A DNA stretch of 64,000 nucleotides from Torymus aiolomorphi (taxonomy: Eukaryota > Arthropoda > Insecta > Hymenoptera > Torymidae): contig CM070877.1 in NCBI GenBank assembly GCA_036365515.1, positions 68,062,022-68,126,021 of the forward strand, written 5' to 3'. This document shows positions 22,041 through 33,479 of the stretch, piece by piece. The number at the start of each line of letters is the position of its first letter. Within the stretch, counting starts at the first letter, position 1. The position numbers and the translations under genes are program-made. Below the pieces are notes generated by a model that worked only from the letters and a program-made list of their open reading frames with translations, was not told the DNA's origin and did not search any database.

Positions 22041-23930
22041 CTAAATTGGCTTACGCTTGCGTATAGGCTTGTCATCGAACGACCTATGCAAAGGATTTCT
22101 ACGCCGCTTTTTGTTATTAGATTGTACATCTCTTCTTCGCATCCAGCAATAGTCCGCCATCACGTTCACGCCATATTTTCCTTGCCACCTACGTTCAAAT
22201 TCCTTCATATCCTGATGAAATCTTTCACCATGCTCTTCACTGTCGTCACCTAGGTCTGATGGAAATTCATCAATGTGCGAATCGAGAAAGTGGAGTTTTA
22301 AATTCATTAAGCAACCTAATTTTTTGAAGATTTGTACCATAGTTTCTACGATGCTCTTATAGTTCTCATCTTTATTGTTACCAAGAAATTTTGTTGCGAC
22401 ATCTTTGAAGCTCAACCAGGCTGCCTTCTCGGTATCATTCATACTTTTTACGAATTCTTTGTTCCTGAACATTTTGCAAATTTGAGGTCCGTCAAAGATA
22501 CCTTCCTTCAATTTAACCAGAGTTATATTCGTAAAGATGGTTTCTAAGTATTTCAAGCATCGCCCTTCTTTATCGAGAGCTTTAACAAATTGTTTCATCA
22601 GCCCTAATTTGATATGTAAAGGAGGTAAAATGATTTTGCTAGCATCGACAAGAGGACGATTGATGACATTGCTGGAACCTGGAGTAAGTGATGGCCTCTC
22701 TGGCCATACTTTTGTATTATAGTGTTTTGCCCTATCTCGACTGTCAAACATGCATAAATAGCATGGGTACTTGGTAAAACCTGATTGTTGACCTAGTATC
22801 ATGGACAATATTTTCAGGTCTCCGCAAATTAACCATTCGTGCTCACTATATTTTACTTAAAACCTTTTCGATGTTACGGTATTCTTCTTTGAGTACAGTT
22901 GAATGAGCCAATGGTAACGGAGCATACACGTTCGTATTGTGAAGAACTGCCTTGAGGCTTCGCTTGGATGAATCGATGAATAACCTCCATTCTTCTGGCT
23001 TGTATAAATTTGGTTTAAACTCATTAATAAGTCCTCGTACATCCGTGCAGTACACTAGATTAGATGCGCCAGTGAAGTATGTTCGAAACGCTTCTTTGCG
23101 GTTTCGATAAAATGTGACGTTTACGTCCTTTTCTAATACATTGTAAGACTTTAATTGTGAAGCCATTAATTGAGCTGCGTCTTTTGGTAATTCAGCATTC
23201 CTAAACATGTCATTAAGTTGAGCTTGAGAGATCTTTTTTTGGCTTTTCTCTTTACCAATGGGAACATACTTCTCATCACTGTCCGAAGACAGTTCTTCTT
23301 CACTTTCGACGGATTCACTTTCTGCTTCCGTCAATGATTCCTTTTCGTCAGTATCGTCGTCTGTATGGTGGTTAAGATTTTCTACGTCTTCTTCTGTACC
23401 ACAAGCAGCTTGTATACCATCCATTTCTTGTATAAAGCTGTCTCGTGAAGCCTCATCTATCAAACTTTCGACTATTTGCTTCTGTGGACGAACGAGACTA
23501 GAAACTGCCGTATACAATATTTTATCTGGTCGCACCTTATTTACCCCAGTTACATTTGTCATGCAAAAGGAAGAGTCACTTTTATCTAATGGTTTTTTCC
23601 AAATAGCTGGTTTCAGAAACTTTATTTTACTTTTACCTCCAGTTTCGTCGAATTTATCTAACATTTTGTAACATTTAACACATATAATATGCGGAACCCT
23701 CGTCGAGTTTTGCTGGGAAATTTCTACTTCAAAGCATGCTTTGAATAAATCCTTTATTCTTGCAGTTATATGCTTCTTAGGTTTTTTCCACACATATTCC
23801 GCACAAATATAGCAATAACTGTCGAAATCACCTTCATACTTGTGATCAACTTGTTCGTTAGATCCCGAAGCAATCTCAATGTTATTAAAGTCAGTTTTAG
23901 TACCTATAAATTTATTGAAAAACCCGCAAG
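22041..23930 (-). pseudogene. Uncharacterised multicopy arthropod protein, left-arm copy
   Basis: The frame is open from about 23930 to 22846. It has an N-terminal Cys module (CYICAEYVW, then IICVKCYKML), a second one (SSFCMTNVTGVNK), and an acidic serine-rich linker (about 23400-23250). The region DMFRNAELPKDAAQLMASQL follows, then WRLFIDSSKRSLKAVLHN. After a 4-nt loss near 22850 it resumes in another frame (22808-22041) with GFTKYPCYLCMFDSRDRAKH, LHIKLGLMKQFVKALDKEG and EEHGERFHQDMKEFERRWQG, ending in a basic tail. From memory this is a very abundant unnamed family in aphids, ants and other arthropods, probably transposon-borne. No catalytic triad is assignable. Confidence 0.7.
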
Positions 23931-23944
23931 CTAGTATTCCTGTT

Positions 23945-24235
23945 CCGATCGTAGGTGAGTCAGCCGCCCTAGGGGTGATAACCCTCGTACCTCCCCAGGC
24001 CTAAGTACGAGGGCTTTCCGACTTTGACGAGGACAATGTCAACTCGTTATCGGACACACTACGGCATCATCCTCACGTTCTGACGTTCCCCTGCAGGACA
24101 GCGCGCCTCGCTGGTTTCGTTACCACGGAAGATTGGAAGCGAATCTTTCTACACATCCCTTTCGGGCAGTAGTCATCGTTCCAGTGTCTTCCGTGGCAGC
24201 AGGATCAAAGGGACTACATTAAAAATCCGGTTAGT
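23945..24235. other. GC-rich unique spacer inside the palindrome
   Basis: About 290 bp are clearly GC-richer than the flanks and unmatched in the other arm. Local inverted pairs are present (CCCTCGTAC with GTACGAGGG; ACCACGGAAGA with TCTTCCGTGG). It looks like an inserted structured element. No ORF is seen. Confidence 0.4.
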
Positions 24236-24500
24236 AAATGTTTAAGTTAGTCAGTAAGGGAAATAATGTACACGAGATAACACTACAAATACGTGAAATT
24301 CGAATACTCCCAGTTTTCTTCTTTTCAAGATATAGCAATCTTCAGATTTGTCTTCAACCTACTGTTGTTTCAAGTTATTTTTATATTCTGTATTCCCAAG
24401 AATATATTTTTTGCAAAATGTCAGATAGATTCGAAGAAAACTGAAGATTCAGTTTCATAAATAAAATATAAATCATTGACAAAATTAAAAATAAATCATA

Positions 24501-26091
24501 GATGGAAGCAGAAAGTAAATCTGTCGAAAGTAAAGAAGAACTGTCATCGGACAGTGATGCAAAACTGGAGGTAAAAGTAAAATAAAGTTTCTGAAACCAG
24601 CTATTTGGAAAAAACCATTAGATAAAAGTGACTGTTACTTTTGCATGACAAATGTAACTGGGGTAAATAAGGTGCGACCAGATAAAATATTGTATGCGAC
24701 AGTTTCTAATGTCGTTCGTCCACAGAAGCAAATAGTCGAAAGTTTGATAGATGAGGCTTCACGAGACAGCTTTATATAAGGAATGGATGGTATGCAAGTT
24801 GCTTGTAGTACAGAAGAAGACGTAGAAAATCTTAACCACCATACAGACGACGATACTGACGAAAAGGAATCATTGACGGAAGCAGAAAGTGAATCCGTCG
24901 AAAGTGAAGAAGAACTGTCTTCGGACAGTGATGCGGAGTATGTTCCCATTGGTAAAGAGAAAAGCCAAAAAAAGATCTCTCAAGCTCAACTTAATGACAT
25001 GTTTAGGAATGCTGGATTAGCAAAAGACGCAGCTGAATTAATGACTTCACAATTAAAGTCTTACAATGTATTAGAAAAGGACGTAAACGACACATTTTAT
25101 CGAAACCAAGAAGAAGCGTTTCGAACATACTTCACTGGCGAATCTGATCTAGTGTACTGCACGAATGTACAAGGACTTATTAATGAGTTCAAACCAAATT
25201 TATACAAGCCAGAAGAATGGAGGTTATTCATCGATTCATCCAAGCGAAGCCTGAAGGCAGTTCTTCACAATACGAAGGTGTATGCTCCGTTACGATTGGC
25301 TCATTCAACTGTACTCAAAGAAGAATACTGTAACATCAAAAAGGTTTTAAATAAAATATAGTGAGCACGAATAGTTAATTTGCGGAGACCTGAAAATATT
25401 GTCCATGATACTAGGTCAACAATCAGGTTTTACCAAGTACCCATGCTATTTATGCATGTTTGACAGTCGAGATAGAGCAAAACACTATAATACAAAAGTA
25501 TGGCCGGCGAGGCCATCACTTACTCCAGGTTCCAGCAATGTCATCAATCGTCCTCTTGTCGATCCTAGCAAAATCCTTTTACCTTCTTTACATATCAAAA
25601 TAGGGCTGATGAAACAATTTGTTAAAGCTCTCGATAAAGAAGGGCGATGCTTCAAATACTTAGAAACCATCTTTACGACTATAACTCTAGTTAAATTGAC
25701 GGAAGGTATCTTTGACGGACCTCAAATTCGCAAAGTATTCAGGAACGAAGAATTCGTAAAAAATATGAATGATACCGAGAAGGCAGCCTGGTTGAGCTTC
25801 AAAGATGTTGCAACAAAATTTCTTGGTAACAATAAAGATGAGAACTATAAGAGCATTGTAGAAACTATGGTACAAAACTTCAAAAAATTAGGTTGCTTAA
25901 TGAATTTAAAACTCCACTTTCTCGATTCGTACATTGATGAATTTCCACCAGTCCTAGGTGACTACAGTGAAGAGCATGGTAAAAGATTTCATCAGGATAT
26001 GAAGAAATTTGAACGTAGGTGGCAAGGAAAATATGGCGTGAACATGATGGTGGACTATTGCTGGATGCTACAAAAGAGATGTACAATCTAA
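24501..26091 (+). pseudogene. Uncharacterised multicopy arthropod protein, right-arm copy
   Basis: This is the inverted counterpart of 22041-23930. The N-terminal zinc-like module is missing. Homology starts near 24570 (KIKFLKPAIWKKPLDKS equivalent), meets a stop at 24777-24779, then is open from 24783 to 25361. It shows the same frame break as the left arm just after 25361 and resumes at 25399-26091. Additional damage includes a TAG where the left arm has TGG just after the break. A stray 65-bp copy of its own acidic-linker coding lies upstream at 24501-24565. Confidence 0.75.
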
Positions 26092-26184
26092 TAACAAAAA
26101 GCGGCGTAGAAATCCTTTGCATAGGTCATTCGATCACAAGCGTATACGCAAGCGTAAGCCAATTTAGTTCTTGTGCAAATTGAC

Positions 26185-26715
26185 TGAGTAGTTTGTTGAG
26201 GTTATCTCCGAAATTAGGCAGTCAAATCTCTTTTTCCATAACAAATTCGGATTCAGCAAGCCAAAATACATAAAAAGAAAGTGTTTTTGATGTGATGCAA
26301 ACAATGTTTTTTTTTCTTCTCAAGTTTTTCCACAGAAACACGGATTTTCGACAGTTTTTTGAGGTTATCTCCGAAACTCGGCGGTCAAACCACATTTTCC
26401 ATAACAAATTTGGATTCAGCAAGCAAAAATACATAAAAAGAAAATGTTTTTGATGTGATGGAAACAATGTTTTTGTTTCTTCTCAAGTTTTTCCACAGAA
26501 ACACGGATTTTCAACAGTTCTTTGAGGTTATCTCCGAAACTCGGCTGTCAAATCTCTTTTTCCATAACAAATTTGGATTCAGCAAGCCAAAATACATAAA
26601 AATAAAGTATTTTTGATGTGATGGAAACAATGTTTTTTTTTATTCTCAAGTTTTTCCACGGAAACACAGCTTTTCGACAGTTTTTTGAGGTTATGCGCAA
26701 AATATGCGGCCAATC
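26185..26715. repeat. Subterminal tandem repeat, mirror copy
   Basis: Four units correspond in inverted orientation to 21517-22030. Confidence 0.8.
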
Positions 26716-26989
26716 CCCTACTTTTAACACCGGATTCGGATTCAGCGGGAAAAAATACAAAAGAAAAGTATAGTCTCCATCCCAGAACCGACAGATTTTT
26801 TTTTGTTGGCCTGTGTTTTTATAGATTTTTCATAGGTTTTCACAGATATTCATAGATTTTCATAGGTTTTTATAATTCGTTAAATTTTTTTCTTTTTAAA
26901 TAAAAATTGTTATACAAAATGCTAAAAACACTTTGAGTCATATGATCACTCATATGATCTTGATAAAATTTTACATAAATATTGCCAAT

Positions 26990-27360
26990 ATCACAAAATT
27001 ATTTATAAATTCAAAGCTGACACATAAGGCCATTCACAAAAAAATAACGGTTTAAAAGAAAATTGGTTACCAAAATTTTACCATCAAATATCTCCGATTG
27101 TATGATTCAATACTTTTACGCAAAGAATTCATACAAAACTCTATATACAAACTCTACATCTGCACACAATTTCGAAATGATTAAATCAATTTTACTTCAT
27201 TTATCGCACGACAAAGATTGAAAAAACAAAAATTTTCAATGTTGAATATTTCCAAAAATCATCAAATTATTTTGATAAAACTATAAATTTCAAGCTGGTA
27301 TACATTGAGCCGTTCTTAAGAAATTACAATTTGAAAGTATAGCTCTAAATTCTTTTCCGT
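26990..27360. repeat. Two diverged satellite-like monomers
   Basis: A motif set (TATAAATTTCAAGCTG, then GCCRTTC, then AAGAAATTACRATTT) recurs at about 27000 and 27283 and again, diverged, at about 58945 and 59277. Confidence 0.5.
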
Positions 27361-28571
27361 CTTCGTGGCCATGAGTGCCTTTACGTTAGCCCTGCATGCA
27401 TAAACGGCCGCCGAAAGTACTTATTGTTGCTGCGGCCGAGCGCGCGTGAGCGTTTATGATACACAAACGTATTATAATCGCGTCGTCCGGCTCCCAGCGT
27501 CCCCAGTGATGACGCAGCGGCTGCTGTAATACGGCATCTTGGTGGATCTCATCCCCCTCATCGTATCCATCGGTTGATGATGACTCGCCGAAGTAGACAG
27601 CAAGGTAGTGGGTCGGTAACGGGAGTAGATTTGGTAAGCCCTTTCTCGTTCCTAACCTCTGATGAGTGAGCTGATGGTACTTTTTTCTTGTTACAGAGAT
27701 AAGCTAGGGCAGCGGGAGCAGTAAACGAGGAGCACTGCTGCAGACTGTTTCTTGTATGTGGCAATGTTGTTTGGGTCATCTATTTATTAACTACATGTGG
27801 TTTTTAGGTGCTCAACTGTTTCTGCTCGGTTCATAGAGTACCTAATAGTGACTTGTGTAGTTAATCTGCTGTTTGGGTTTTAGTCGAGCCCCAGGCTGAG
27901 GTTGTTCCTGGCAGTAAAACAACAAGTGACGATCTCTACCAGTTCTTCCCTTCTAGTAGATGGTGTGGCTACTGATCTAGCGACTGGCTGCTAAAGTTAT
28001 ATTATTCTGAACAGACTGTTATCCTTGGAGTTAGCACCAACCTGGGCCCGCCAGCTGTACTTTGCTGCCTCTGCAGCTCCAGCAGTGATTTGAGAGTGTC
28101 TGTCAGTGCTTTAGAATGTGAGGGAATAGATAATGAGGGACTGGGGAAAACTTAAAAAGTGCAGTGTGTGTGTTTAGATGCACTTCGGGTAGGTAGTTAT
28201 TACTGGTAAGATTAGTTTGGCTTATCAATTTACAAGTTTAGTTAGAATAAAAGAACTCACCTCAGGGGGCCTGTCGTATTAAAATACATCATTATATATT
28301 ATACAAACTTCCCAGTGAGACTTGCTTACCTAATAGTTTTCTATCACACTGTACACATTCGTTATATATGGAAATTTACCTTGTTTCAAAATCTATAACA
28401 CATACATTACTGCCGCACAAATGAAGAAAAGCCATATCTACCTCTTTTAGAGAGCGCCTTTCTGCATTTGTACGGAAGATTATACAAGAATTTTTTTTTG
28501 TAAATAAAATATTATATACTTTAATGTATACTTATATAAGATTACATAATTTTAATTCTTCTAGTTCAACA
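27361..28571. other. GC-moderate block, unassigned
   Basis: There is no recognisable protein. A plausible tiny plus-strand intron (GGTAAGCCC near 27641 to TTGTTACAG near 27699) could mark a non-coding transcript or an untranslated exon. Nothing here matches cardiolipin synthase exons. Confidence 0.3.
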
Positions 28572-29120
28572 TCAATTTATAATTATTTATTTATTTATTG
28601 AAATAAAAAATTTACAATGTAAATCCTATACAGGTAAATCAATTACCTGAGCATAGGTCCGGTAGATAAAAGAAAACTTACTATAGCTAACTTACATATT
28701 AATTTCACAACACAACATTAATTCATCTTTATCTCAGAAAGAAAAAACAGAGAAAACAGTGTGTATATTTTATAACTAATATGAACAATTTGTTTATATC
28801 GCTTAGGTCCTGTGAACATAGTTAACAGGTTAGCTGTGTAATCTTGTAAAATTTCTTAAATTTGTTATCAAAACAGTAACATAATAAAATTATATACTTT
28901 TACCAACCCAATTTTTATACTTTTTCCTAATTTGGATTCTACTTCATTCTAAGTTCTCTAGATCATTTGGCAAGGAATTATAAGTTGTGACAGCTTCTAT
29001 GTAGCAGTTTTTGTTAGCTATCGTTTTAGTTTTTTTATTGGTATCTATGTAGACTTTTCTTTCTTGTATTAATTGTTTGTCTGATATCTACTTTTTAGTT
29101 CTTCAAAATGATAGGAAACT
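28572..29120 (-). mobile_element. LINE 3' end, minus strand, with (AATA)n tail
   Basis: The minus strand codes the C-terminus of a LINE reverse-transcriptase polyprotein (about 29075-28945: KVYIDTNKKTKTIANKNCYI, then EAVTTYNSLPNDLENLE and a stop). A 3' UTR follows and the tail AATAAATAAATAAATAATTA lies at 28572-28600. It is 5'-truncated. The clade is probably CR1/Daphne-like; this is inference from the tail and the C-terminal style. Confidence 0.5.
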
Positions 29121-29574
29121 GATTGAAAATAAAATAATTAATCAATATTAAAAGGACATCTTTCAATCACAAAAGTATTTTTGTATTTAATTTTAAAGAT
29201 TCTATTTTGTACATTTTTTAAGTCTTAGACTATTCATATATAAGCCACCCCGAGCTATTATCACATAATTTTTAATGCTATTAAAAAGAGCGTAATACAG
29301 TATCAACAAAATGTTTTTATTTGCATAACATTTGCCTTTTTGTAAAAAAATCTCTTAAACGACCTTTTTGTACTTTAATTTAAAATTATAGATCTATGTA
29401 TGTACTTTAATTTTAAACTATAGGTCTATGTACAAATGTAAAAATGTACATTTCTTCAATCTCCTTTTATACGTCATAGAATAAAACGTTTTATAATTAC
29501 CATAATCAAAACAAGGTTGTTTTTATTTAAAAATATGATTTAAATTGTTATAAACTATATTTTAAAACGAAATT

Positions 29575-29990
29575 TTTTAATTTCATAGGAAAATACAATT
29601 TATAAAAAAATTATAAAAATCTATGAAAAGCTATGAAAAATAATGAATAACTATGAGAGTCTACTAAAAATTCGGAAAGTCTATGAAAAATCTATGAAAA
29701 ATCTATGAAAATCTATGAAATACTATGAAAAAACTATGCAAGCGTCCAAGTTTCGAGAGTTTTTTATACGATTTTTATAGTCTTTTTCAAGTTTTTCATA
29801 CTTTTCACTAGACTTTCATAGATTGTCATAGATTTTCAAAGACTTCCATAGACTTTCATAGATTTTCATGATTTTTTATAAATTTTCATAGTTTTTTTAT
29901 AGAAATTATGTCTGCCAGGAAACCCATTAATAACGTCAAAAATCCTACATTTTGTAACATTTTTAAACAGTTTATAACGCTCCCTAACAG
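29575..29990. repeat. Outer inverted repeat, right arm
   Basis: CTATGAAA-rich arrays, ACTATGCAAGCGTCCAAGTTTC and TCTGCCAGG (29911-29919) mirror 21180-21400. TAACATTTTTAAACAG-type runs continue outward on both sides. Confidence 0.6.
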
Positions 29991-30548
29991 TTTTTAACAT
30001 TTTTGAAAGAAAATATTTCCGCTAGTGTTGTTGCAAATAATTTCAAATCTATCTGCATACATAATATAAATATATTTCTGGTAGTGATAGTGAGCGTGTT
30101 AAGTTACACACTTTTTCCTATTAAATTAAAGAAAATTTCATTTAAAATAAATGTATGTCGGAAATATATAGTCGAAAGAATGTCAAAAGTTTTGAAATGT
30201 TAAAAGCAAGCAATAATTCAAGGAGTAGTGACCTTCGAGTATGCTGGAAAATTCGAGTGATGACCGCACATCAACGCGTTGGCCGTCGGAACGGGGCGAG
30301 CCGCGATGCTTGAAGCCGCCGCAAGGGCAGCACGTTCCGGGCCGATTGCGCGATTACAGTATTACCGGCGCTGGTAACTAGTATGAGTGCGAGAGAGAGA
30401 AACGATTGAAGAGTGCATGCGGGGAGGGGAATAAAAATGTGGATAGTAAGAAGGTGCGAATATTGAAAAGTTAGTTGAGTGAAGTGTAGAAAAGACAATT
30501 GAAAGAGTAACATTAATATAACGTGTGCGACTAAAATTATAAAGTTTA
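29991..30548. other. Unassigned, with a GC-rich core
   Basis: The core at 30260-30380 is GC-rich and purine-rich sequence follows. No gene is recognised. Confidence 0.3.
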
Positions 30549-30561
30549 TATATATATATAT

Positions 30562-30609
<48 letters not shown>

Positions 30610-30611
30610 TT
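30549..30611. repeat. (TA)n microsatellite
   Basis: This is an alternating TA tract. Others occur at about 31399-31437 and 31677-31707. Confidence 0.95.
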
Positions 30612-30689
30612 ATGTCGTTTATCGGTTTTAGAGAGTTTTTCTAGATATTATATACCTGTTTTGAAGAGCCTCTTCACACCGGCAAAGAT

Positions 30690-30890
30690 ATATATGACCG
30701 GTTTTGGAGAGTTGTCGGCCATTTTATAGAGCTTATAACCCCAGGGTCCATATTTCTTTAGTCACGTTAACATAGGCAACTCTGAGAAAAAGAACTATAC
30801 CTCTCCAAAACCGGTTCACCCAGTTTTTCTATAGTTCAGTTGATCTATAGTTTTTTCTCCAGAGTTCGTATATGCTTGACTAAAGAAATA
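30690..30890. repeat. Small inverted repeat
   Basis: GACCGGTTTTGGAGAG (about 30696) pairs with CTCTCCAAAACCGGTTC (about 30813). TATTTCTTTAGTCA (about 30751) pairs with TGACTAAAGAAATA (about 30878). Confidence 0.7.
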
Positions 30891-30917
30891 ACTCCCTCTC
30901 TGCGTTGAAGGTATTAA

Positions 30918-31314
30918 CCTTTAGGCTGCGGGGAAATTTCAGTACAAATTGACCTCTCAGAATATGTAAAATGTATACATAATATCACTGGATATCTCAG
31001 ATAGAGTCGCTGACCTGACTGCTGGTCCATATATCGACCAGCCCCGCAGGCAACGTAAAGTACAATGTAAAAAAATTTGTCTCTTTTGTTATGAAGATTT
31101 GAGAGGGTATTTCTATGTAATTTCACGCGTTGAATATGAAAAAAATAGTAACAAAATTCTCGCACACACCCTTGACCTTGAAAATTTCAAGAATGTTTTG
31201 AGAAATTTTAAAACTATTTGTTATGTATTCAGAACATCAAATTTGATCTAAAAACTTCAAATATTCTTTGTCTCTAGAGTGGTCCATATATCGACCACCC
31301 CCGCAGCTAAAAGG
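30918..31314. mobile_element. piggyBac-type MITE, 397 bp
   Basis: TTAA target duplications (30914-30917 and 31315-31318) flank ends CCTTTAGGCTGCGGGG and CCCCGCAGCTAAAAGG. TTAA insertion with CC-starting short inverted repeats defines the piggyBac superfamily. An internal near-palindrome TGGTCCATATATCGACCA occurs twice (about 31023 and 31279), probably as subterminal transposase sites. There is no ORF. Confidence 0.88.
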
Positions 31315-31319
31315 TTAAT

Positions 31320-31399
31320 ATAAATCCTCAAAAGTACCGTTTCATGCCGAAGGAATTTTGAGGATGTCCTCAAAAGTCCGAAAAATCCTCAAAGTATCG

Positions 31400-31446
<47 letters not shown>

Positions 31447-31673
31447 CAGGCTAGTAAGTTTGAGGAGCTCAACCCCGGTCGGTCAGAGTGGCTAAAGAAA
31501 TAATAACCCTCAGGTTACCGACTCTAGACAAATAGACTCTAGAAAACCCCTCAAACTTCCGCTCGGATGCTGAATATATAGATTGGAAGTTTGAGGAGGC
31601 TCCTCAAACTTCCCATAACCCCTCAAACTTCCAAGCGGGTGCTGAATATAATCCTCAAACTTCCAGAATTTCA

Positions 31674-31708
<35 letters not shown>

Positions 31709-31715
31709 TCTAGGG
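31320..31715. repeat. Cluster of CCTCAAACTTCC-type short repeats with TA tracts
   Basis: CCTCAAA(A)CTTCC or its complement GGAAGTTTGAGG recurs at least eight times between two TA tracts, with CTAAAGAAATAA also shared with 30880. Function is unknown. Confidence 0.6.
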
Positions 31716-33479
31716 AGGGTACTCCCTACTCGCCCCGCTCGTCAACCCCCATATAAAATAAATTTAAAAATTTTATATTTTGGTTGATGATGTTGATTAT
31801 TTTAAATTATTACACTTATTTTATTACTTATAAATTATTACTTATTTTATTACTTACTTTATAAATATTGAACAATGTTTTAAATTTAACCAATAACTGT
31901 GTTGCGTTAATTCGTTTTATATAAACTTTATTAACTATAAAGATTGGTTGAAGAGACGAACAGTTTTCCACGTCACCCTGGGGGTACTGTTCATGGACGC
32001 GTTGGATTGTTATTTTAAGTGGCATCCTTCGCCAATAGCCCTACATTACCACTATACCTAAAATTTTATGAAATTTTATTAAATATATTTTTATATCATT
32101 TATATTACATTTTGAAATTTAGGAAAATAATAAATTAAAAATAAATTGTATGATTTATATTATCTTTAATATACCCTTGAATGTTTTTATAAGCTTTTTA
32201 TTATTTAGAACCATATATATTTATTTGTTCCTTTTATATATATTTTTGCTTTTAAACATTATATTGGATACATGAAAGAATTTAATATAATTTATTGTAA
32301 ATGATTTTAAAATTAATATAATTTTATTTTCCTTAAATTTCAAATATTCCATTTTCATACTTAATAATAATTTACTTAATAATAATTTTCTTTTATTTCA
32401 TTGAATATTTATATTTATTACTTCTATTTAAAATTTATAAAAATATTTATAAAAAAATAATTTTCAAATTTTTAATTAAATTTTCTTTAATATATCGTGT
32501 GACGTTTTTGTAAGCTATTTATAATATGGAAATATATATTTTTATTTTTTCTGTTATATATATTTTTGCTTATAAACATTATATTGGATACGTGAAAGAA
32601 GTTAATGTAAAATAATAGAATTAAAAATTAATATAAGTTAATACTATTTTTGTGAAATTTCAAATATTTTATTCTAAAAAATTGAGTTTAAATTGTATAT
32701 TGAAAATATTATGTTTGCTTTTGATTTATTTTATTTTTCATATTTTTTAATTAAATTTTGTAAATAATTTTAATCATGTTCTATAAGTAAATTATTACAA
32801 TAGTTATTATACTTATTTTCTTCTTTTTCATGGGTTTCTATTATTTCATTCAATTTGTCTAACTTTGTAGCATCTTTTAAATTATATACTTCTATGTATT
32901 TATTTTGTGTTGGATCCCAAATTAACGGTGTTTGTATCATAGTTGTTATTATAATCATTGATATAATTATTTAAATGTATTTCATATTCGTTTTGTTCAT
33001 TTATATGATTCTGTAACTGTTCGTTTAATTCATCTAATTCTCTTGCGTGTATACTACTCACAATTCAATATACATATTTTGCACAGGATCCCATCTTAAT
33101 GGACTAGGTTTTGAATCACCTTGTTCAGCCATCTTACATTTGACTAAATAATAGTTAATTACATTAAGAAAAGTAATTTACATTAAATGTATAATTAAAG
33201 TAAATTTTAATTATATTATGTAATTAATTATTGTTTTATATTTTTTCTTAAATTATTTTGATCAATTATATTATGTTATTATTCTAATATCGTTAAGAAG
33301 ATCATAATATTAAAATATCATATGAATATTTTATTAAATTTTAGAATGTTATTATTTTATTTATACCATTATTATTTTATTATATTATAATCTTATTATT
33401 TAAATTAATTATCTAATATTTCTTTCCAAACTATATTTGTTACTTCTATTTTATTTTTAGATTCATTTTGTATGTATAT
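31716..33479. other. Very AT-rich stretch with internal duplication
   Basis: By eye this is about 80% A+T. About 32158-32345 is duplicated in diverged form at 32483-32655 (shared core AAACATTATATTGGATAC). Two related minus-strand small ORFs are described separately. Confidence 0.55.
32770..33132 (-). CDS. Two tandem related small ORFs, unknown protein
   Basis: The upstream ORF starts at the ATG at 33132 and reads PLRWDPVQNMYIEL before a stop at 33060. An open, helix-prone stretch (ARELDELNEQLQNHINE) follows in another frame to about 32960. The downstream ORF (32958-32770, 62 aa) reads PLIWDPTQNKYIEVYNLK and then a Lys/Glu/Asn-rich helix. The shared pattern PL-x-WDP-x-QN-x-YIE followed by a helix shows a tandem duplication of a small gene of about 70 codons. 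I recognise no family. The AT-rich context makes chance ORFs common, but the repeated motif is hard to explain by composition alone. Confidence 0.4.

Larger units (their letters stand above)
21394..26815. mobile_element. 5.4-kb palindromic element with inverted gene copies
   Basis: The left arm from CACAGGCCC (21394) and the right arm ending GGCCTGTG (26815) are reverse complements at high identity for about 2.2 kb. They converge on a unique spacer around 23800-24500. Each arm carries a four-unit subterminal repeat and one copy of the same protein gene, divergently placed. The palindrome could be an inverted duplication of a DNA transposon or two insertions homogenised by conversion. Confidence 0.8.

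Noticed and set aside
27641..27703. Coding exon pair of a host gene around a mini-intron
   Set aside because: GT and AG signals exist but no open, recognisable protein is found on either side. Kept only as a possible non-coding transcript.
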